DNA of 64,000 bases from Mesorhizobium sp. LMG 17147. Its GTDB lineage: Bacteria > Pseudomonadota > Alphaproteobacteria > Rhizobiales > Rhizobiaceae. The notes below the pieces were generated by a model that had not been told where the DNA came from, searched no databases, and was given only the letters and a program-made list of their open reading frames with translations. The translations under genes and the position numbers were made by a program. This document shows positions 1 through 8,359 of the stretch, in pieces. The stretch lies in NCBI RefSeq assembly GCF_024297145.1, contig NZ_JANCTC010000017.1, positions 1 through 64,000 of the forward strand, given 5' to 3'. Each line of letters starts with the position of its first letter. Within the stretch, counting starts at the first letter, position 1.

Positions 1-677
1 GCCGCTCCAACCCGCACATGCATCTGCTCGAGGCGTTCCTGGCCTGGCATCAGGCGACCGGCGAGCGCGCTCATCTCCGCCGCGCCGCGCGCATCGTCGA
101 TCTGTTCCGCAGCCATTTCTTCGACCCGGAAAGCTGGACCCTTGGCGAGTATTTCGACCATGAATGGCGGCCGGCCCCTGGCGAGAAGGGCACCTGGACC
201 GAACCGGGCCATCATTTCGAATGGGCCTCGCTGCTGGTCGACTTCGCCGGCCGCAGCCGCCAGAGCGACTTGACCGGCCTCGCCAGGAAGCTCTACGCGT
301 CGGCGATCGCCAATGGCCTGAACCGCGCCACGGGTCTTGCCTACGGCGCCGTCTCGCGGCAAGGACTGCCGCTCGACCGCGTCTCGCGCAGCTGGCCGCA
401 GGCCGAAGCGATCAAGGCGGCGATCGCGCTGGACGGTTCGGGGGGTCCCGACCTGAAGCCGGAGATCGAGGCACGGGTCGGCCGGCTGTTTCGCTGGCAC
501 ATCAATCCGGCACCGCTCGGCCTGTGGATCGACCGCATCGACGAGCGTGGCCGCTCGCTGGCAAACGAGGTGCCGGCCAGCATCTTCTATCATCTCGTCT
601 GCGCGCTGACCCAGTATCTCGACGGCACGGCCCGCAAGGATCAGTACGGGCTGGCGACATCCCCGGTCTCGACATAG
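1..677 (+). CDS. AGE family epimerase/isomerase, 5' end outside window
   Basis: C-terminal part of an N-acylglucosamine 2-epimerase / mannose isomerase family protein, an (alpha/alpha)6-barrel enzyme that isomerises or epimerises sugars in the cytosol. The reading frame is open from base 3, and the segment RSNPHMHLLEA is the family's usual internal motif, so the Met at 18 is not the start. Family motifs visible are EPGHHFEWASLL, RSWPQAEAIKA and IFYHLVCAL, which carry the conserved histidines and glutamates of the active site. The substrate (mannose, sulfoquinovose, N-acyl-glucosamine) cannot be decided. The 3' end runs 37 bases into the convergent betB gene. Confidence 0.85.
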   Translation, partial: RSNPHMHLLEAFLAWHQATGERAHLRRAARIVDLFRSHFFDPESWTLGEYFDHEWRPAPGEKGTWTEPGHHFEWASLLVDFAGRSRQSDLTGLARKLYASAIANGLNRATGLAYGAVSRQGLPLDRVSRSWPQAEAIKAAIALDGSGGPDLKPEIEARVGRLFRWHINPAPLGLWIDRIDERGRSLANEVPASIFYHLVCALTQYLDGTARKDQYGLATSPVST

Positions 678-2104
678 ACCGACTTCAGCTGCGAATAGAG
701 CGCTAGCGCCGCGAGCGAATTCTCGCGGCCGACGCCGGACTGCTTGAAGCCGCCGAAGGGGATTTCGACCGGCGTCAGATTGTAGGCGTTGATCCAGCAG
801 GTGCCGGCCTGCAATTCGGCGATGACACGATGGGCGCGCGCCAGGTCGCGGGTGAACACGCCGGCGGCGAGGCCGAATTCGGTGTCGTTGGCGCGCTCGA
901 TCACCTCGTCCTCGCTGTCGAATTTCAGCACACTCATCACCGGCCCGAAAATCTCCTCGCGCGCGATGCGCATCGTGTCGGTGACACCGGTGAACACCGT
1001 CGGCTCGACGAAGAAGCCACCCTGGAAACCCTGCAGCGAAGGCACATTGCCGCCGCAGGCGAGCACCGCGCCATCCTGCTTGCCGGCCTCGATGTAAGAG
1101 ACCACCTTGTCGTGCTGCGCCTTCGAGACCAGCGGCCCCATCTGCGTGTCCGGATCGAGCGGATCGCCGATGCGGATTTTCTTCGTCCGTTCGGTCAGCC
1201 TCTCGACGAAACGGTCATGGATGCCGCTCTGCACGAAGACCCGCGTGCCGTTGGAGCAGATCTGGCCGGTCGAATAGAAATTGCCGAGCATCGCGCCGCC
1301 GATGGCATTTTCGAGGTTGGCGTCTTCGAAGACGATCAGCGGCGACTTGCCGCCAAGCTCCATCGTCGCGTGCTTCATCTTCGAGCCGGCGAGCGACAGC
1401 ACCTTGCGGCCGGTCGGCACCGAGCCGGTCACCGAGACCTTGGCGACGACGTCATGGCCGACAAGGCCAGCGCCGACATCGCCCAAACCTTGCACGACAT
1501 TGAACAGCCCGTCCGGCAGGCCGGCCTCGGTGTAGATTTCGGCGAGCGCCAGCGCTGAAAGAGGCGTGTTCTCCGACGGCTTGAACACCATCGCATTGCC
1601 CATCGCGAGCGCGGGTGCGGATTTCCAGCCCGCGATCTGGATCGGGTAGTTCCAGGCGCCGATGCCGACGCAGACGCCGAGCGCCTCGCGCCTGGTATAG
1701 GCAAAGGGTCCGCCGAGATCGACGGCCTCGCCATTGAATGCGGCAACGGCGCCGCCGAAATATTCCAGGCAGTCGGCCGCCGACGGGGCGTCAGCAACCA
1801 GCGTCTCCTGGATAGGCTTGCCGGTATCCAGCGTCTCAATGCGCGCCAGATCGGCATTGCGCGCGCGCAGAATGTCGGCGGCACGGCGCAGGATGCGGCC
1901 GCGTTCGACCGGCTTCAACCGCGCCCAGGCGGGTTGTGCCGCACGCGCCGCCTCGATCGCGAGCTCCAGCACGTTCGGCGTCGCCGAGCGCAGCATGGCG
2001 ATGGTCTCGCCGGTTGCCGGATAGATGACCGGCAGCGCTGCGCCGCGCTCGTCGTCGATATAGCGGCCGTTGACATAATGCGATGCCGTTGGCTGGGCGC
2101 GCAT
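641..2104 (-). CDS. betB: Betaine aldehyde dehydrogenase
   Basis: NAD(P)-dependent aldehyde dehydrogenase of 487 aa that oxidises betaine aldehyde to glycine betaine, the last step of choline and choline-O-sulfate conversion. The general-base Glu lies in MELGGKSP and the nucleophilic Cys in GQICSNGTRV. The frame stays open upstream to 2200, but the start at 2104 (MRAQPTASHY) gives the family length and avoids running far towards betA. It is the last gene of the leftward bet operon, about 60 bases after betA. Its 3' end overlaps the convergent epimerase gene. Confidence 0.95.
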   Translation of the reverse strand: MRAQPTASHYVNGRYIDDERGAALPVIYPATGETIAMLRSATPNVLELAIEAARAAQPAWARLKPVERGRILRRAADILRARNADLARIETLDTGKPIQETLVADAPSAADCLEYFGGAVAAFNGEAVDLGGPFAYTRREALGVCVGIGAWNYPIQIAGWKSAPALAMGNAMVFKPSENTPLSALALAEIYTEAGLPDGLFNVVQGLGDVGAGLVGHDVVAKVSVTGSVPTGRKVLSLAGSKMKHATMELGGKSPLIVFEDANLENAIGGAMLGNFYSTGQICSNGTRVFVQSGIHDRFVERLTERTKKIRIGDPLDPDTQMGPLVSKAQHDKVVSYIEAGKQDGAVLACGGNVPSLQGFQGGFFVEPTVFTGVTDTMRIAREEIFGPVMSVLKFDSEDEVIERANDTEFGLAAGVFTRDLARAHRVIAELQAGTCWINAYNLTPVEIPFGGFKQSGVGRENSLAALALYSQLKSVYVETGDVASPY

Positions 2105-2163
2105 GACTGTTCTCCAAATCGTCTTGTCGCGGCATGCGGAATATGCGTCCGCCGGATCATGGC

Positions 2164-3816
2164 CTATCTGTCCGACACCTGCCAGCGCGGATTGATCCAT
2201 GGTTCCTGGTTGGAAGGTGGCAGCGGCGTGCGCCCGAGTATGTGGTCGGCGGCCTTCTCGCCAGTCATGATCGACGGCGCGTTGAGATTGCCGTTGGTGA
2301 CACGCGGGAAGATCGAGGAATCGGCGACCCGCAGCCCTTCAACGCCAATGACGCGGCATTCCGGATCGACGACGCTCATCGCATCATCGGCACGGCCCAT
2401 CTTGCAGGTGCCGCAAGGGTGGTAGGCGCTTTCGGCGTGATCGCGAATGAAGGCGTCGAGTTCGTCATCCGATTGTATATGCGCGCCCGGCGACAGTTCC
2501 TTGCCGCGGTACGGATCGAAGGCCGCTTGCCCGAAAATCTCGCGGGTCAGCCGGATGCAGTGGCGGAACTCCTTCCAGTCGTCCGGATGCGACATGTAGT
2601 TGAAGCGGATCACCGGCTTCGATTTGGGATCGGGCGAGCGCAGCGTGACCGAACCGCGCGACTTCGACCGCATCGGCCCGACATGCGCCTGGAAACCATG
2701 CGCCTTGGCCGCCGCCTTGCCGTCATAGCGGACCGCGGCCGGGATGAAGTGATACTGGATATCGGGATAGTCGACGCCGGCGCGCGAGCGCACGAAGGCG
2801 GCTGCCTCGAAATGGTTGGTGGCGCCGAGGCCGGATTTGAAGAACAGCCATTGTGCCCCGATCATCGCCTTCGAAAACGGATTCAGCACCGAGTTCAGCG
2901 TGATCGGCTTTGTCGATTCCTGCTGGATGTAGAGCTCCATATGATCCTGCAGATTGCGGCCGACACCCGGCCGGTCGGCGATCACCGGAATGCCGTTCTC
3001 CCTAAGGTGCTGGCCGGGGCCGATGCCGGACAGCATCAGGATCTTGGGCGAGTTGATCGAGGATGCGGCAACGATCACCTCGCGCCGCGCTCTGACTACC
3101 TGAATCCGTTTGCGCGCTTCGATCTCGACGCCGGTGGCGCGTTGATTCTCGATGATCACCCGCCGGGCGAAACCCTTGACCAGGATGACGTTTTTCCGCC
3201 TCAGCGCCGGCCTCAGATAGGCGCTCGCCGCCGACCAGCGACGGCCGCCGCGGATGGTCTGCTCCATCGGCCCAAAGCCCTCCTGCTTCGCGCCATTGTA
3301 GTCGTCCGTCAGCTCGAAGCCGGCCTGACGGCCTGCCTCGACGAAGGCGCCATAGAGTGGGTTCGTCCTCGAGCCGCGCTGCACAGTCAGCGGGCCGCCA
3401 TGGCCGCGCCAGCCATCCTCGCCGCCTGCGCTGTCCTCCATGCGCTTGAAATAGGGGAGCACGTCGGCAAACCCCCAGCCGGCCGCGCCCTGTTCGGCCC
3501 AGTGGTCGAAGTCGCGGGCATGGCCGCGCACATAGACCATGCCGTTGATCGACGACGAGCCGCCGATGACCTTGCCGCGCGGCGTCGCCAGCACGCGGCC
3601 ACCGAGGTGCGGCTCGGGCTCGCTGGCAAAGCCCCAGTCGTAGAGGCTCATATTGAGCGGGATCGACAGCGCCGACGGCATCTGGATCAGCGGCCCAATA
3701 TCGCTGCCGCCATATTCGATGACGATGACCGAATGCTTGCCGTCCTCCGACAGACGGTAGGCCATGGCCGAGCCGGCCGAGCCGGAGCCGATAATGACGA
3801 AATCCGCTTCAAGCAT
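2164..3816 (-). CDS. betA: Choline dehydrogenase (GMC oxidoreductase)
   Basis: FAD-dependent GMC-family oxidoreductase of 550 aa that oxidises choline to betaine aldehyde, probably coupled to the respiratory chain at the membrane. The N-terminal dinucleotide-binding motif VIIGSGSAGSAMAYRLSE is present. So are the GMC signature region GKVIGGSSSINGMVYVRG and the C-terminal catalytic segment AYHPCGTCKMG. The length matches rhizobial BetA. The start lies 3 bases after the preceding dehydratase gene, which suggests co-translation. It belongs to the betI-betC-dehydratase-betA-betB unit. Confidence 0.96.
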   Translation of the reverse strand: MLEADFVIIGSGSAGSAMAYRLSEDGKHSVIVIEYGGSDIGPLIQMPSALSIPLNMSLYDWGFASEPEPHLGGRVLATPRGKVIGGSSSINGMVYVRGHARDFDHWAEQGAAGWGFADVLPYFKRMEDSAGGEDGWRGHGGPLTVQRGSRTNPLYGAFVEAGRQAGFELTDDYNGAKQEGFGPMEQTIRGGRRWSAASAYLRPALRRKNVILVKGFARRVIIENQRATGVEIEARKRIQVVRARREVIVAASSINSPKILMLSGIGPGQHLRENGIPVIADRPGVGRNLQDHMELYIQQESTKPITLNSVLNPFSKAMIGAQWLFFKSGLGATNHFEAAAFVRSRAGVDYPDIQYHFIPAAVRYDGKAAAKAHGFQAHVGPMRSKSRGSVTLRSPDPKSKPVIRFNYMSHPDDWKEFRHCIRLTREIFGQAAFDPYRGKELSPGAHIQSDDELDAFIRDHAESAYHPCGTCKMGRADDAMSVVDPECRVIGVEGLRVADSSIFPRVTNGNLNAPSIMTGEKAADHILGRTPLPPSNQEPWINPRWQVSDR

Positions 3817-3819
3817 GGT

Positions 3820-4830
3820 TCATGCGCGCCCGTGGTTCATATGCGCAATGAAATCGGCCAGCGAGACGTTGCCGCCGGTTGCCACTATGAGAACGGTCTT
3901 GCCGGTCGCGTCGACCTTGCCGCCGAGCAACGCTGCCAGCGAAGCAGCGCCGGATGGTTCGAGCACCAGCTTCAGCCGCTCGAAGGCGATGCGCATGGCG
4001 CGCCGCACCGAAGCATCGTCGACGGTGACGCCGCGAACGCCGGCTGCCTTCACCGCTGCGAACGGCGCGTCGCCCGGCCGCCGCGACATCAGTCCGTCGC
4101 AGATCGATTTCGGCCCGATCGGCATGGTTTCGATGGCGCCATGCGCCAGCGACGAGCCCATGCCGTCAAAACCTTCGGGCTCGACGCCGATGATCTCCGT
4201 GGCGGGCGACAGGTAATGGAAGGCCAGCGAAACGCCGCCGGTCAGGCCGCCGCCGCCGACTGAGCAGAACAAGAGATCGGCCTCCGCTTGCCTGGCGGCG
4301 AGCTGGTCGAGTGCCTCCAGCCCGGCACCGGCCTGGCCGGCGACGATCTCCGGATCGTCGAACGGGTGCAGCAGCGCCAGGCCTTCGCCCGCAGCGATCT
4401 CGCGCGCCTTGGCGGCGGCGACTTCCTCACGCGCGCGCTCCCCATGGTCAGTCAGCACCACGCGCGCGCCGTAACCCGATGTGGCGTCGCGCTTAGCGGC
4501 CGGCGCGTCGATCGGCATGACGATGGTGACGGGAATGCCAAGCGCCTGGCCTGCCGCCGCCAGCCCTTGCGCGAAATTGCCGGAGGAGTAGGCGACGACG
4601 CCCTTTTGCGTTTCGTCAGGCGAGAGCTTCTTCAGCCGCCAGTAGGCGCCGCGCACCTTGAACGATCCGGCCCATTGCAGCGATTCGGCCTTGACGAAGA
4701 CGCGGGCAGCGCCGGTCTCGCGGGCGAGTGCCGCCGATTCCAGCAGCGGCGTGACCTGCGTTGCCTTGGAGGTGACGGCATAGGCCTGCCTGAGATGGTC
4801 GAGCGAGGGGACGAGACGGTCTGCCATCAT
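3820..4830 (-). CDS. PLP-dependent threonine/serine dehydratase-like protein
   Basis: Fold-type II PLP enzyme of 336 aa, resembling catabolic threonine ammonia-lyase or serine racemase/dehydratase. The Schiff-base lysine is in GSFKVRGAY, the substrate loop is SSGNFAQG, and the phosphate-binding glycine loop is SVGGGGLTGG. There is no C-terminal ACT regulatory domain, so it is not the biosynthetic IlvA form. Its ATG overlaps the betC stop (ATGA) and it ends 3 bases before betA, so it is embedded in the choline-sulfate operon. An inference: it may deaminate serine or a related amino acid formed when glycine betaine is demethylated to glycine and serine. The substrate is not proven. Confidence 0.88.
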   Translation of the reverse strand: MMADRLVPSLDHLRQAYAVTSKATQVTPLLESAALARETGAARVFVKAESLQWAGSFKVRGAYWRLKKLSPDETQKGVVAYSSGNFAQGLAAAGQALGIPVTIVMPIDAPAAKRDATSGYGARVVLTDHGERAREEVAAAKAREIAAGEGLALLHPFDDPEIVAGQAGAGLEALDQLAARQAEADLLFCSVGGGGLTGGVSLAFHYLSPATEIIGVEPEGFDGMGSSLAHGAIETMPIGPKSICDGLMSRRPGDAPFAAVKAAGVRGVTVDDASVRRAMRIAFERLKLVLEPSGAASLAALLGGKVDATGKTVLIVATGGNVSLADFIAHMNHGRA

Positions 4831-6353
4831 TTGCCTCGCGGAAAGCGCTTCTGCTCTTCGAGCAGGTCGAGGTTCATGTGGTTGCGCATGTAGCGCTCCG
4901 ATGCCTTCTGCAGCGGCTGGAATTCCCAGGGATAATGGGTGCCGTTGCGCAGCGCCGGGTAGACCACCCAGCGGCGTGCCTGGCTGGCACGCACTGCGGC
5001 ATCGAACGCCGCCATGTCCCAGCGCGCCCGCACCTTGTCGGTGAAAGCGGCCACCAACGCCGCATTGGCCGGATCGGCGGCGAGGTTGGTCAATTCCCGC
5101 GGATCCGATTCAAGATCAAACAGTTGCGGCGGATCGATGTCGCAATGGATGAATTTGTAGCGGCCCTCGCGCATCGCCACCATCGGCGCGTTGGAGCCTT
5201 CGGCGGCATATTCCATCAGCACCGGCGCGGAGCGTTTCTTTCCGTTCAGCAACGGCAGCAGCGACTGGCCGTCGGTCCACGGGGCAATCGCGCTGATGTC
5301 GATGCCGGCGAGGTCGCAAAGTGTCGGCGTCACGTCGAGATTGGAAACCGGCGTCTCGATCAGCCCGGCGTGTACGCCCTTGCCGGCGATCATCAGCGGC
5401 ACCCGCGCCGAACCTTCGAAAAAGCACATCTTGAACCACAGGCCTCGCTCGCCCAGCATGTCGCCGTGATCCGAGCAGAACAGGATGATCGTATCGTCGA
5501 GCATTCGCGTGCGCTCGAGTACCGACAGCAATTCGCCGAGCTTGTCGTCGAGATAGGAGATGTTGGCGAAATAGCCGCGCCGCGCGCGGCGTATCTGCTC
5601 AGTGGTGATGTCGAAGCTGTCATAGTCGCTGGCGCAGTAGAGCCGCTGCGAATGCGGGTCCTGCCTGTTGTAGGGGATGAAGCCGACCTCAGGCTCGACT
5701 GTCGGGCAATCCTCGTAGAGATCCCAGTAGCGCCGCCGTGCGACGTAAGGATCGTGCGGATGGGTGAAGGAAACCGTCAAGCACCAGGGCCGATGTGCGG
5801 CATCGTCGGAGACGCGGGCAAAATCGTAGAGCTTCTGCACCGCATGGAAGGCGACCTCGTCGTCATATTCCAGCTGGTTGGTGATCTCGGCAGTACCGGC
5901 GCCGCTGACGGAGCCGAGATTGTGATACCACCAGTCGATGCGCTCGCCGGGTTTGCGATAGTCGGGTGTCCAGCCGAAATCGGCCGGATAGATGTCGGTG
6001 GTCAGCCGCTCCTCGAAACCGTGCAACTGGTCCGGCCCGACGAAATGCATCTTGCCGGAGAGGCAGGTGTGATAGCCTGCGGTGCGCAGATGATGGGCAA
6101 AGGTCGGGATCGAAGATGCGAATTCGGCGGCGTTGTCATAGACACCGGTGCGTGACGGCAACTGGCCGCTCATGAATGCGGCGCGGCCCGGGGCGCAGAG
6201 CGGCGACGCGGTGTAATTGTTGCAAAACCGCGCCGAACGCGCGGCGAGCGCCTTCAGATTCGGCGCGTGCAGGAAGTCCGCCGGCCCATCCGGGAACAGC
6301 GTTCCGTTGAGCTGATCGACCATGACGATCAGGATGTTGGGTTTGGATGTCAC
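4827..6353 (-). CDS. betC: Choline-sulfatase
   Basis: Sulfatase of 508 aa that hydrolyses choline-O-sulfate to choline and sulfate, feeding BetA and BetB. The formylglycine signature C-A-P-G-R is at about residues 53-57 (LCAPGRAAFMSGQ). The N-terminal metal-binding Asp is in VMVDQLNG, and the second metal site is in LFCSDHGDMLGERG. The start is a GTG at 6353 whose bases overlap the betI stop (GTGA). The longer open frame upstream is betI read in another frame. The C-terminal ends LLEEQKRFPRGK, as expected of the family. It is second in the bet operon. Confidence 0.96.
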   Translation of the reverse strand: MTSKPNILIVMVDQLNGTLFPDGPADFLHAPNLKALAARSARFCNNYTASPLCAPGRAAFMSGQLPSRTGVYDNAAEFASSIPTFAHHLRTAGYHTCLSGKMHFVGPDQLHGFEERLTTDIYPADFGWTPDYRKPGERIDWWYHNLGSVSGAGTAEITNQLEYDDEVAFHAVQKLYDFARVSDDAAHRPWCLTVSFTHPHDPYVARRRYWDLYEDCPTVEPEVGFIPYNRQDPHSQRLYCASDYDSFDITTEQIRRARRGYFANISYLDDKLGELLSVLERTRMLDDTIILFCSDHGDMLGERGLWFKMCFFEGSARVPLMIAGKGVHAGLIETPVSNLDVTPTLCDLAGIDISAIAPWTDGQSLLPLLNGKKRSAPVLMEYAAEGSNAPMVAMREGRYKFIHCDIDPPQLFDLESDPRELTNLAADPANAALVAAFTDKVRARWDMAAFDAAVRASQARRWVVYPALRNGTHYPWEFQPLQKASERYMRNHMNLDLLEEQKRFPRGK

Positions 6354-6940
6354 TGCTTCTGCCGCCCGCTGAGCTTCGTTTCGAGATAGTCCTCGATCAG
6401 TGCGATTGCGGTCGCGGCATCGGGGACGCCGTCCTTCAGCGCGCGCCTGATATAGAGCCCGTCGATCAGCGCCGCAGTCGCTTCGGCGACCCGGTCGGCC
6501 TCGCTCCTCGGCAGGATGCCGGTCAGCCCGCTGAGCAGATTGGAATGCAGCCGCCGCGCATAGACCTTGAGCAGCCGACGAAGTGCTGACGACTTCTGCG
6601 CCTCGACATAGAAGGCGAGCCAGGCGGCGATCGTTTCGGGCTGGAACTGGATGTCGGAGAAGTTGACCGCGACCACCGCCGAGACGCGCTGGCGCGCCGT
6701 GCCGGCCGCGCGAAGTGCACGGCGCGTGTCGGCGGTTAGTTCGCCGAGGATGTGCCGCATGGTCGCCAGCAGCAATTCGTCCTTGGCGCCGAAATAATGG
6801 TGGGCAAGCGCCGAGGACACGCCGGCGCGCCCGGCGATTTCCGACATCGTCACATCGAGCGAACCGCGCTCGCCGATCGCCGAGATCGTTGCGTCGATGA
6901 GCGCCCTGCGGCGCAACGGTTCCATTCCGAGTTTCGGCAT
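6350..6940 (-). CDS. betI: TetR-family repressor of the choline operon
   Basis: TetR-type regulator of 196 aa. The N-terminal helix-turn-helix is around residues 28-52 (MSEIAGRAGVSSALAHHYFGAKDELL), the BetI type with Ser-Ala-Leu-Ala-His-His in the recognition helix. BetI proteins repress bet genes and release DNA when choline is present. It is first in the leftward operon and its stop overlaps the betC GTG start. A matching inverted repeat lies about 35-50 bases upstream of its start, consistent with autorepression of the whole operon. Confidence 0.95.
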   Translation of the reverse strand: MPKLGMEPLRRRALIDATISAIGERGSLDVTMSEIAGRAGVSSALAHHYFGAKDELLLATMRHILGELTADTRRALRAAGTARQRVSAVVAVNFSDIQFQPETIAAWLAFYVEAQKSSALRRLLKVYARRLHSNLLSGLTGILPRSEADRVAEATAALIDGLYIRRALKDGVPDAATAIALIEDYLETKLSGRQKQ

Positions 6941-6973
6941 TCTTGCTCCGGCGTGTTGGCACCAAGATTATTT

Positions 6974-6993
6974 TTTATTGACGCATCAATCAA
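6974..6993 (-). promoter_or_regulatory. Putative BetI operator
   Basis: Inverted repeat ATTGA-CGCA-TCAAT at 6977-6990, flanked by further A/T so the leftward strand reads TTGATTGATGCGTCAATAAA. It sits in the short AT-rich stretch upstream of betI and resembles the AT-rich dyads described for BetI. Binding is inferred from position and symmetry only. Confidence 0.5.
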
Positions 6994-7166
6994 CAAAAAT
7001 CCGGTCTGATTTGCTGGCAAAAGCCAGGGACTATGACCAGATGTTCAAGATCAAGCGATTGTGCGGTTCTGGCCCCTTCACGAAGCCGGCGGAACGGTTC
7101 ATGCTTGAACAATGCTGAGGCGCGCCGCAAGATCGCGTAGCCCGGGTCCACAGGATGGAGATCGCC

Positions 7167-8333
7167 ATGACAGCATGCATCGTCGGTTGGGCGCATTCGC
7201 GCTTCGGCAAGCTCGAAGGCGAGACGCTGGAGAGCCTGATCACCAAGGTGGCAGTCGAGGCGCTTGATCATGCCGGCATCGGTCCGGATGACGTCGACGA
7301 GATCGTGCTCGGCCACTTCAACGCCGGGTTTTCCGCCCAGGATTTCACCGCGAGCCTGGTACTCCAGGCCGACGACCGGCTGCGCTTCAAGCCGGCGACC
7401 CGCGTCGAGAACGCCTGCGCCACCGGCTCGGCGGCAGTCAGGCAAGGCATCCGCGCCATCGCCGCCAATGCCGCCCGTATCGTGCTGGTGGTCGGCGCCG
7501 AGCAGATGACGACGACATCAGGTCCCGAGATCGGCAAGAACCTGCTCAAGGCCTCGTATCTGCCGGAGGACGGTGACACGCCGGCAGGCTTCGCCGGCGT
7601 CTTCGGCAAGATCGCCCAAGCCTATTTCCAGCGCTATGGCGATCAGTCGGATGCGCTGGCGATGATCGCCGCCAAGAACCACAAGAACGGCGTCGACAAT
7701 CCCTATGCGCAGATGCGCAAGGATTTCGGTTACGAGTTCTGCCGGCAGGAAAGCGAAAAAAACCCCTTCGTCGCCGGTCCGCTGAAGCGCACGGACTGCT
7801 CGCTGGTCTCAGACGGCGCCGCTGCGCTTGTCCTTGCTGATACGGCCACGGCGCTGAAGATGCGTCGCGCCGTCGCCTTTCGCGCCAATGAGCATGTGCA
7901 GGATTTCCTACCGATGTCGAAGCGCGACATTCTCGCCTTCGAGGGCTGTGAGCAGGCCTGGAACCAGGCGCTGAAGCAGGCGGGCGTGACGCTCGGCGAC
8001 CTTTCCTTTGTCGAGACGCATGACTGCTTCACCATCGCCGAACTGATCGAGTATGAGGCAATGGGCCTGGCCAAGCCCGGCGAGGGCGCCAAGCTGGCCC
8101 TGGATGGCGAGACGGCGAAGAATGGAAGGTTGCCGGTCAATCCGTCGGGCGGGCTGAAGGCCAAGGGCCACCCAATCGGTGCCACCGGCGTATCCATGCA
8201 TGTGCTGAGCGCCATGCAGCTTGTCGGCGAGGCGGGCGGCATCCAGGTGCCGGGAGCAAAACTCGGCGGCATCTTCAACATGGGTGGTGCCGCGGTCGCC
8301 AACTACGTTTCCATTCTCGACAGGATCAGATAA
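7167..8333 (+). CDS. Thiolase-like acyl-CoA acetyltransferase
   Basis: Thiolase-superfamily protein of 388 aa. The N-terminal nucleophile Cys is in VENACATGSAAVRQG and the catalytic His in GLKAKGHPIGATG. The C-terminal region reads GGIFNMGGAAV, so the second catalytic Cys of biosynthetic and degradative thiolases (CxG) is replaced. This resembles the SCP2/lipid-transfer thiolase branch. I chose the ATG at 7167 because GGAG stands 6 bases upstream; the frame also has an ATG at 7155. It is transcribed away from the bet operon, and an asparaginase gene follows 26 bases later. The substrate is unknown. Confidence 0.85.
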   Translation: MTACIVGWAHSRFGKLEGETLESLITKVAVEALDHAGIGPDDVDEIVLGHFNAGFSAQDFTASLVLQADDRLRFKPATRVENACATGSAAVRQGIRAIAANAARIVLVVGAEQMTTTSGPEIGKNLLKASYLPEDGDTPAGFAGVFGKIAQAYFQRYGDQSDALAMIAAKNHKNGVDNPYAQMRKDFGYEFCRQESEKNPFVAGPLKRTDCSLVSDGAAALVLADTATALKMRRAVAFRANEHVQDFLPMSKRDILAFEGCEQAWNQALKQAGVTLGDLSFVETHDCFTIAELIEYEAMGLAKPGEGAKLALDGETAKNGRLPVNPSGGLKAKGHPIGATGVSMHVLSAMQLVGEAGGIQVPGAKLGGIFNMGGAAVANYVSILDRIR

Positions 8334-8359
8334 ACCCGCCCGCATTTGCGGGAGGTGAC

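Noticed and set aside
2134..4263. 709-codon open frame on the + strand opposite betA
   Set aside because: It mirrors betA and the dehydratase gene, has repetitive Arg/Asp/His composition, and no recognisable domain. Long antisense frames are usual in this high-GC genome.
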